From Vicinamibacteria bacterium (lineage in GTDB: Bacteria; Acidobacteriota; Vicinamibacteria; Vicinamibacterales; 2-12-FULL-66-21), in contig JAICSD010000135.1 of assembly GCA_025937075.1 (NCBI GenBank), forward strand, positions 1 through 9,890: 9,890 bases of DNA, given 5' to 3'. How positions within the stretch are numbered: position 1 is the stretch's first letter; every line of letters begins with the position of its first letter. Both the position numbers and the translations under genes were made by a program. The notes beneath the pieces are model-generated. The model was not told the origin of the DNA and did no database searches. It was given only the letters and a program-made list of their open reading frames with translations. Of this stretch, positions 6,121-9,890 are shown in pieces.

Positions 6121-7232
6121 TACTGACCGAGTGAGACCCGCTGATGTGTGCGCGCGGATTCGCGCGCTGCCTCCAGGATCTCCGTCACGATCAGGTTGTT
6201 CTCGAGCGACGAGAGCGCGTTCGGCTGCCGATGGCCGCGGACGACCGCGATCAGGTGCGAGATGGAATCGTGTTCGTCCGCTGGACGTGGATCGGGCGTG
6301 ATGACGTGGTCGGGCGCGTCGGGCAGCATGAGACGCAGGCTGCCGCCGCCGGTCGTTGCGACCGCAAACCCGCGCTCGCCGTACACCTCGAAATCCTTCC
6401 GGTTGTAAGGCCAGTTCCACGACGCCTCGATGATGCCCTGCGCGCGCGGGTACTCCAGCAGAATCGTCGCCTCGTCGTCGACGCGCGGGTAGACGTCCGG
6501 CTGGAACTGCTGCGTGATCGCCGTGACCGCGCGTGGGCGCTGATTGTCCATCAGCCACGTCATCAGGTTGGCGCCATAACACCCGAAATCGTAGAGCGCT
6601 CCAGCGCCGTTCCGCGCCGGATCGGACAGCCAATCGAGGAATTCCGGCTGCACGTTGATCTTCTTGGGCCCCTGGTGTCCGTCGAGCGCAACCATCTTCC
6701 GGATCTCTCCAGCCGCCTTGCGCTCCTTGAACACCGACCAGATCGCGCCGTGGTTCGCGTACCACGTCGTCTCGTAGTTGACGAGGACAGGTATGCCGGC
6801 GCGCGCCGCCGCGTCACGCATGCGGCGAGCGTGCTCGTTGCTGACCGCCAGCGGCTTTTCCATCATCACCGCGATGTGGCGCGGTGCGGCCGCATCGACC
6901 ACCATCGGGTGATCGTGCGTATTGGTGAACGACGCGACCGCCTCGGGACGCACGGTATCGAGCATCTTCCCGAGATCGTCGAAAAGGACGCTGTCGGGAA
7001 GCGAGAACTGCTGCGCGTATTTCCGGCGCAGCTCCGCGTCCGGGTCGAAGACGCCGGCGATCTGCACGTCGCTCCGCGCGCGGGCGGCGCGAAGGAAGCC
7101 CGAAACGTGGCCGTGCACCAGGCCCGCGATTACAAGCCGCAGCGGCGCAGGCGGCGCCGCCTCCTGCGCGTGAGCCACCGCCAACGCGCCGAAAAGCGCC
7201 GCAAGGATGATCCGGAGGAAGCGCATCGCCAT
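6120..7232 (-). CDS. Exported Gfo/Idh/MocA-family oxidoreductase
   Basis: A 370-residue protein with a Sec-type signal (residues 1-22, LRIILAALFGALAVAHA) ahead of a Gfo/Idh/MocA NAD(P)-dependent dehydrogenase. The first strand LRLVIAGLVHGHVSG (31-45) binds the dinucleotide, though its glycines are spaced G-xxx-G-xxx-G rather than GxGxxG. EKPLAVS (125-131) carries the conserved Lys126. GALYDFGCYGANL (211-223) corresponds to the substrate-site helix, with Tyr219 where many relatives have His. Enzymes of this family oxidise sugar or inositol hydroxyls, or use bound NAD for glycoside chemistry. The divergent DUF1080 neighbour suggests formation of 3-keto sugars. An exported enzyme would need tightly bound cofactor; no twin-arginine motif is seen. 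ATG 7232 is used; ATG 7226 is equally possible. No ribosome site, so perhaps leaderless. Convergent with the HD-GYP gene. Confidence 0.9.
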   Translation of the reverse strand: MAMRFLRIILAALFGALAVAHAQEAAPPAPLRLVIAGLVHGHVSGFLRAARARSDVQIAGVFDPDAELRRKYAQQFSLPDSVLFDDLGKMLDTVRPEAVASFTNTHDHPMVVDAAAPRHIAVMMEKPLAVSNEHARRMRDAAARAGIPVLVNYETTWYANHGAIWSVFKERKAAGEIRKMVALDGHQGPKKINVQPEFLDWLSDPARNGAGALYDFGCYGANLMTWLMDNQRPRAVTAITQQFQPDVYPRVDDEATILLEYPRAQGIIEASWNWPYNRKDFEVYGERGFAVATTGGGSLRLMLPDAPDHVITPDPRPADEHDSISHLIAVVRGHRQPNALSSLENNLIVTEILEAARESARTHQRVSLGQ

Positions 7233-7238
7233 GCAAGG

Positions 7239-7246
7239 ATGCTACA
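7239..7246 (-). promoter_or_regulatory. Putative -10 element for the Gfo/Idh gene
   Basis: Minus-strand TGTAGCAT contains TAGCAT (7239-7244), 6 bp from ATG 7232 and 12 bp from ATG 7226. Transcription starting about 7 bp downstream would begin at the first ATG or just upstream of the second, favouring a leaderless mRNA. It overlaps the opposite-strand -10 at 7240-7248. Confidence 0.4.
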
Positions 7247-7248
7247 CT
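7240..7248 (+). promoter_or_regulatory. Putative extended -10 element for the DUF1080 gene
   Basis: TGCTACACT reads as an extended -10 (TG, one base, then TACACT at 7243-7248). It lies 9 bp before ATG 7258, so the transcript would start within a few bases of the start codon. No ribosome site precedes ATG 7258. The element overlaps the divergent -10 on the other strand. Confidence 0.45.
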
Positions 7249-7257
7249 GCGCCGGCT

Positions 7258-7920
7258 ATGACTACACTGTTCCGCCTGTCACCGCTGCTCCTCGCGCTCG
7301 CTTTGCAGGCGCCGGCGGCAGAACCCGGCTTCACGAGCTTGTTCAACGGCAAGGATCTCACGGGCTGGAAGATCTTCGGACCCGAGGAAACATTCAAGGT
7401 CGAGGATGGCGCGATCGTCGCGAATGGTGCGGCGAGCCACGCGTACTACGACGGCCCATTCCACGACCACAGCTTCCGCAACTTCGAATTGAAAGTGGAC
7501 GTCCTGACGCGCCCGGGATCGAACGGCGGCGTCTACGTCCTGACGGAGTATCCGCAAGGAGGCGAGGGAAACGTGCGGGCGTCCGGCCGCTTTCCGGCAA
7601 AGGGCTTCGAGATTCAAGTGAACAACTCGCACACCGATCGCATCCGCACGGGCAGCCTGTATCACGTGATGGACGTCCTCGACGACTCGCCTGCGAAAGA
7701 CGACCAGTGGTTCACTGAGGACATCACCGTCCAGGGGAACACCATTACGGTGAAGGTCAATGACAAGCAGGTGGTGAACTGGACGCAGCCGGCGGACTGG
7801 GATGGCGGACGCGAGGGTCCGGGTCGGAAGATCACGGGACCAGGGACGATCGCGCTTCAGGGCCACGACCCGAAGAGCACCGTCTATTACAAGAACATCC
7901 GGATCAAACCGCTGGATTGA
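7258..7920 (+). CDS. Exported DUF1080 / 3-keto-disaccharide hydrolase-type protein
   Basis: A 220-residue protein with a signal peptide (residues 1-21, LSPLLLALALQAPAA) followed by one DUF1080 domain (PF06439), a concanavalin-like beta-sandwich. Hallmarks are FTSLFNGKDLTGW (25-37), NFELKVDVLTRPGSNGGVYV (75-94), GFEIQVNNSH (116-125) and the closing GTIALQGHDPKSTVYYKNI (196-214). Some members hydrolyse 3-keto-glycosides or 3-keto-trehalose; others only bind glycans. The divergent Gfo/Idh gene, 25 bp away, makes a shared 3-keto-glycoside pathway likely. The start at 7258 gives a proper signal peptide and lies 9 bp after an extended -10. Earlier in-frame ATGs at 7207 and 7231 would overlap the divergent gene's start and weaken the signal peptide. 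A small hairpin follows the stop. Confidence 0.92.
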   Translation: MTTLFRLSPLLLALALQAPAAEPGFTSLFNGKDLTGWKIFGPEETFKVEDGAIVANGAASHAYYDGPFHDHSFRNFELKVDVLTRPGSNGGVYVLTEYPQGGEGNVRASGRFPAKGFEIQVNNSHTDRIRTGSLYHVMDVLDDSPAKDDQWFTEDITVQGNTITVKVNDKQVVNWTQPADWDGGREGPGRKITGPGTIALQGHDPKSTVYYKNIRIKPLD

Positions 7921-7921
7921 T

Positions 7922-7937
7922 CGAGCCGGGAAGCTCG
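7922..7937 (+). terminator. Small hairpin after the DUF1080 gene
   Basis: CGAGC (7922-7926) and GCTCG (7933-7937) pair around CGGGAA immediately after the TGA at 7918-7920. The stem is only 5 bp and the following GCAGAAAAC has no T-tract, so it is a weak terminator candidate at best. Read-through into the glycosyltransferase genes is possible. Confidence 0.25.
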
Positions 7938-7962
7938 GCAGAAAACTTGCACCGGCGGCATC

Positions 7963-9138
7963 GTGGCGACCGCCATTGTCCAGGTTGATGCCGAGCATCT
8001 TCCGGCGCGGCTCGTGGTCGCGCCGGCCTATGACCGCGCATTCATCGTGCTGCGCCGCCGGCAGCAGGTGGTCGCCACCTTCGACCTTCCCGTCAAGAGT
8101 GGTGAGGTCGACCCGGCAGCTTTTGCCCACGCGCTCTTTCAAGAGATCACGCGCAACGCCCGCGCATGGTGGCTGCGCGAATACCTCGGTCCCGAGCCTG
8201 CCGCGACCGTGCCCGACGCCACCGTCGCCATCTGCACGCGCGAGCGTCCGGACGATCTCCGTCGTGCGCTGACGGCGGTCCAGGCGCTCGATCCCGCGCC
8301 CCGCGAAGTTCTCGTCGTCGACAACGACCCCTCCTCTACGCGGACCGCGGAGGTCGTCTCGGAATTCCCCGGCGTACGGTACGTCTGCGAGCCGCGGCGC
8401 GGCCTCGATCGGGCGCGCAATCGTGCGCTCCGCGAGGCGCTGACGGAGATCGTCGCGTTCACTGATGACGATGCGGCGCCGGAATCGTCCTGGCTGCGCG
8501 CACTGCTGCAGCCGTTCGCTGACGTGCGCGTATGGTGCACCACCGGACTCACCCTGCCCCTCGAGCTCGAGACGCCGGCACAGGAATGGTTCGAGCGCTA
8601 CAGCCCGTTCGGCCGGGGCTTTCGGCAGCGCGTGTTCGACGGCACGCGCAGCGATCCGCTCGCGGTGGCGGCCGCGGGCGCGGGCGCGAACATGGCGGTA
8701 CGGACGGCCGTGCTGTTCGAGCTCGGTGGCTTCGATGAATTGCTCGATGCGGGCACGCCAACGCGATCGGGCGGCGACCACGAGATGTTCGGCAGGATTC
8801 TCGGGGCCGGGTATCGCATCGTGTACGTACCGTCAGCGGTGAGCTGGCACAGGCACCGGCGCACGTGGAGCGAGCTGCGCGAAACGTTGTACGGCTACGG
8901 CACGGGCGTGTTCGCCCTCTGGACGCGCCGCGTGCTGCGCGAGCACGAGCCCGGCGTCCTGCGCCATGCGGCCCGATGGATGTTGGGACACCACCTGCCG
9001 ACGCTGTGGCGCGCCGCGCGCGGGCGACCCGATACGATTCCTCTCGACCTGATACGGGCCGAAGTGCTTGGATGCCTGGCAGGTCCGGCCGCCTACGTAC
9101 GCTCGCTGCGCGAGCAGCGAAGGAGCGGCGCTCCGTGA
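7963..9138 (+). CDS. Family 2 glycosyltransferase with N-terminal extension
   Basis: A 391-residue GT-A fold glycosyltransferase (GT2, inverting, nucleotide-sugar dependent). The catalytic domain begins at about residue 86: VAICTRERPDDLRRAL (88-103), EVLVVDNDP (115-123), RGLDRARNRAL (146-156), the metal-binding FTDDDAAP (166-173, Asp168-170), an acceptor-side stretch GAGANMAVR (239-247) and the GGDHEMF region (270-276) supplying the putative catalytic acidic residue. About 85 residues precede it that are not standard GT2; they look like a small alpha/beta module of unknown role. About 90 C-terminal residues are helical and Arg-rich, without clear membrane spans. GTG 7963 is the first start after the in-frame upstream stop and has no evident ribosome site, so the start is uncertain. 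The stop overlaps the next gene (GTGA). Surface-polysaccharide or glycolipid assembly is inferred. Confidence 0.88.
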   Translation: MATAIVQVDAEHLPARLVVAPAYDRAFIVLRRRQQVVATFDLPVKSGEVDPAAFAHALFQEITRNARAWWLREYLGPEPAATVPDATVAICTRERPDDLRRALTAVQALDPAPREVLVVDNDPSSTRTAEVVSEFPGVRYVCEPRRGLDRARNRALREALTEIVAFTDDDAAPESSWLRALLQPFADVRVWCTTGLTLPLELETPAQEWFERYSPFGRGFRQRVFDGTRSDPLAVAAAGAGANMAVRTAVLFELGGFDELLDAGTPTRSGGDHEMFGRILGAGYRIVYVPSAVSWHRHRRTWSELRETLYGYGTGVFALWTRRVLREHEPGVLRHAARWMLGHHLPTLWRAARGRPDTIPLDLIRAEVLGCLAGPAAYVRSLREQRRSGAP

Positions 9139-9890
9139 CGCCCCGCGTATGCGTCGTGATTCCCACGCACAACCGGCACGCGAGGCTCACGCGCACGATT
9201 GACGCTATCGTCGGCCAGCACTACCCGCTCGACGCGGTCGAGCTCATCGTCGTCGCCGACGGCTGCAGTGATGGCACCGAGAAGCTGACCATTCCGCCGC
9301 CGCTGGCCGGGCGCGTCGTCACACAGCCTCACCGCGGACCGGCGGCGGCGCGCAATCGCGGCGCTGCAGAGGCCAGCGGCGATCTACTGCTCTTCATCGA
9401 CGACGACGTCGATGCGAGCCCGGAGCTGATCGCGGCGCACGCGCGTGCCCAGGCGAGATCCACGGCGCCGACAGTCGTGGTTGGATATCTTCCGCCCCGG
9501 CTCGAGGGGCGGCGCGATTCGTTCGGGATCGCGCTGCGCGGCTGGTGGCTCGCCATGTTCGAACGCATGCGCGAGGCGGGGCATCGCTTCACGTATGCCG
9601 ACGTGTTGACCGGCAACTGCTCTGTTCCCCGCTCGTTCTTCAACGCGCTCGGAGGATTCGACGAGTCACTGCGGTGCCACGAGGACTATGAGCTCGGGTT
9701 CCGCGTGCTTCGCGCGGGCGGCCGCATCGCGTTCGAGCCTGCAGCCGCCGGTTCACACGACGAGCGGACGCGGCTGGGCGGCGCGCTGGAGCGCAAGCGC
9801 CACGAAGGGGCCGCCGACGTAGCGTTCGCGCGAAAGCACCCGGACATTTCGTCGGCGCTCCCTTTCGCCACGCGGGAACGGCGCCTGTCG
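9135..9890 (+). CDS. Second family 2 glycosyltransferase, 3' end beyond window
   Basis: The frame is open from GTG 9135 to the right edge (252 codons seen). It opens directly with the GT2 core: CVVIPTHNRHARL (6-18), ELIVVADGCSDGT (36-48), RGPAAARNRGAAEASGD (67-83), the DxD site LFIDDDVD (86-93), LTGNCSVPRSFF (158-169), GGFDESL (173-179) and HEDYELGFRVLRAGG (182-196), where the ED pair should contain the catalytic base. The start overlaps the previous stop in GTGA and has AGGAG at 9121-9125, 9 bp upstream, so it is cotranscribed and probably translationally coupled. It lacks the N-terminal extension of its neighbour, so the pair is not a simple recent duplicate. Donor and acceptor sugars cannot be told; the C-terminus is unseen. 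Confidence 0.9.
   Translation, partial: MTPRVCVVIPTHNRHARLTRTIDAIVGQHYPLDAVELIVVADGCSDGTEKLTIPPPLAGRVVTQPHRGPAAARNRGAAEASGDLLLFIDDDVDASPELIAAHARAQARSTAPTVVVGYLPPRLEGRRDSFGIALRGWWLAMFERMREAGHRFTYADVLTGNCSVPRSFFNALGGFDESLRCHEDYELGFRVLRAGGRIAFEPAAAGSHDERTRLGGALERKRHEGAADVAFARKHPDISSALPFATRERRLS

Noticed and set aside
4355..6301. Open frame of 648 codons on the plus strand, almost as long as the CHASE2-HD-GYP gene it overlaps
   Set aside because: It is a +1-shifted shadow rich in Arg/Ala with no recognisable domain; the other frame has complete CHASE2 and HD-GYP motifs.
6144..7718. Open frame of 524 codons antisense to the Gfo/Idh gene and running on into DUF1080
   Set aside because: High GC makes long antisense frames common; composition is Arg/His-rich and both real genes have family motifs.
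7279..8781. Open frame of 500 codons on the minus strand antisense to DUF1080 and the first GT2 gene
   Set aside because: It spans two real genes and their gap with no domain, export signal or ribosome site.

Overview
The window is GC-rich, tightly packed bacterial DNA, with no tRNA, rRNA, transposase, phage gene or CRISPR array visible. Several predicted proteins have N-terminal export signals, and the families present (PhoPQ-activated-type hydrolase, CBM9-like protein, exported PIG-L deacetylase, FecR/OmpA/CHASE2 proteins, exported Gfo/Idh and DUF1080 proteins) are typical of polysaccharide-degrading soil or water bacteria. An Acidobacteriota genome, perhaps Vicinamibacteria-like, fits best. 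Verrucomicrobiota or Planctomycetota cannot be excluded from sequence alone.

Region 1 (1-2741) holds secreted degradative or binding functions. A PhoPQ-activated-pathogenicity-type alpha/beta hydrolase runs off the left edge on the minus strand. Its -35/-10 promoter shares an 88-bp divergent spacer with a plus-strand CBM9-like protein that seems to be nearly leaderless. A convergent, exported PIG-L (LmbE-like) zinc deacetylase follows on the minus strand.

Region 2 (2742-3033) is the only sizeable gap, about 290 bp. It carries a 10-bp perfect palindrome related to one at 1780-1800, four heptamers of the form NACAACC, and a leader with mutually exclusive inverted repeats in front of fecR-like.

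Region 3 (3034-6083) is a compact three-gene operon: secreted FecR-domain protein, OmpA-type peptidoglycan-binding lipoprotein, and a membrane CHASE2-HD-GYP protein. The last has an intact HD...HHE...GYP signature, so it is a predicted c-di-GMP phosphodiesterase. The set reads as an envelope-sensing module feeding c-di-GMP breakdown.

Region 4 (6120-7920) is a divergent pair only 25 bp apart: an exported Gfo/Idh-type oxidoreductase (minus) and an exported DUF1080 / 3-keto-disaccharide hydrolase-type protein (plus). Their likely -10 elements overlap on opposite strands. Together they suggest extracytoplasmic oxidation and cleavage of glycosides through 3-keto sugars.

Region 5 (7963-9890) has two family-2 glycosyltransferases joined by a GTGA stop/start overlap. 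The second is cut by the right edge. They probably begin a cell-surface polysaccharide cluster continuing rightward.
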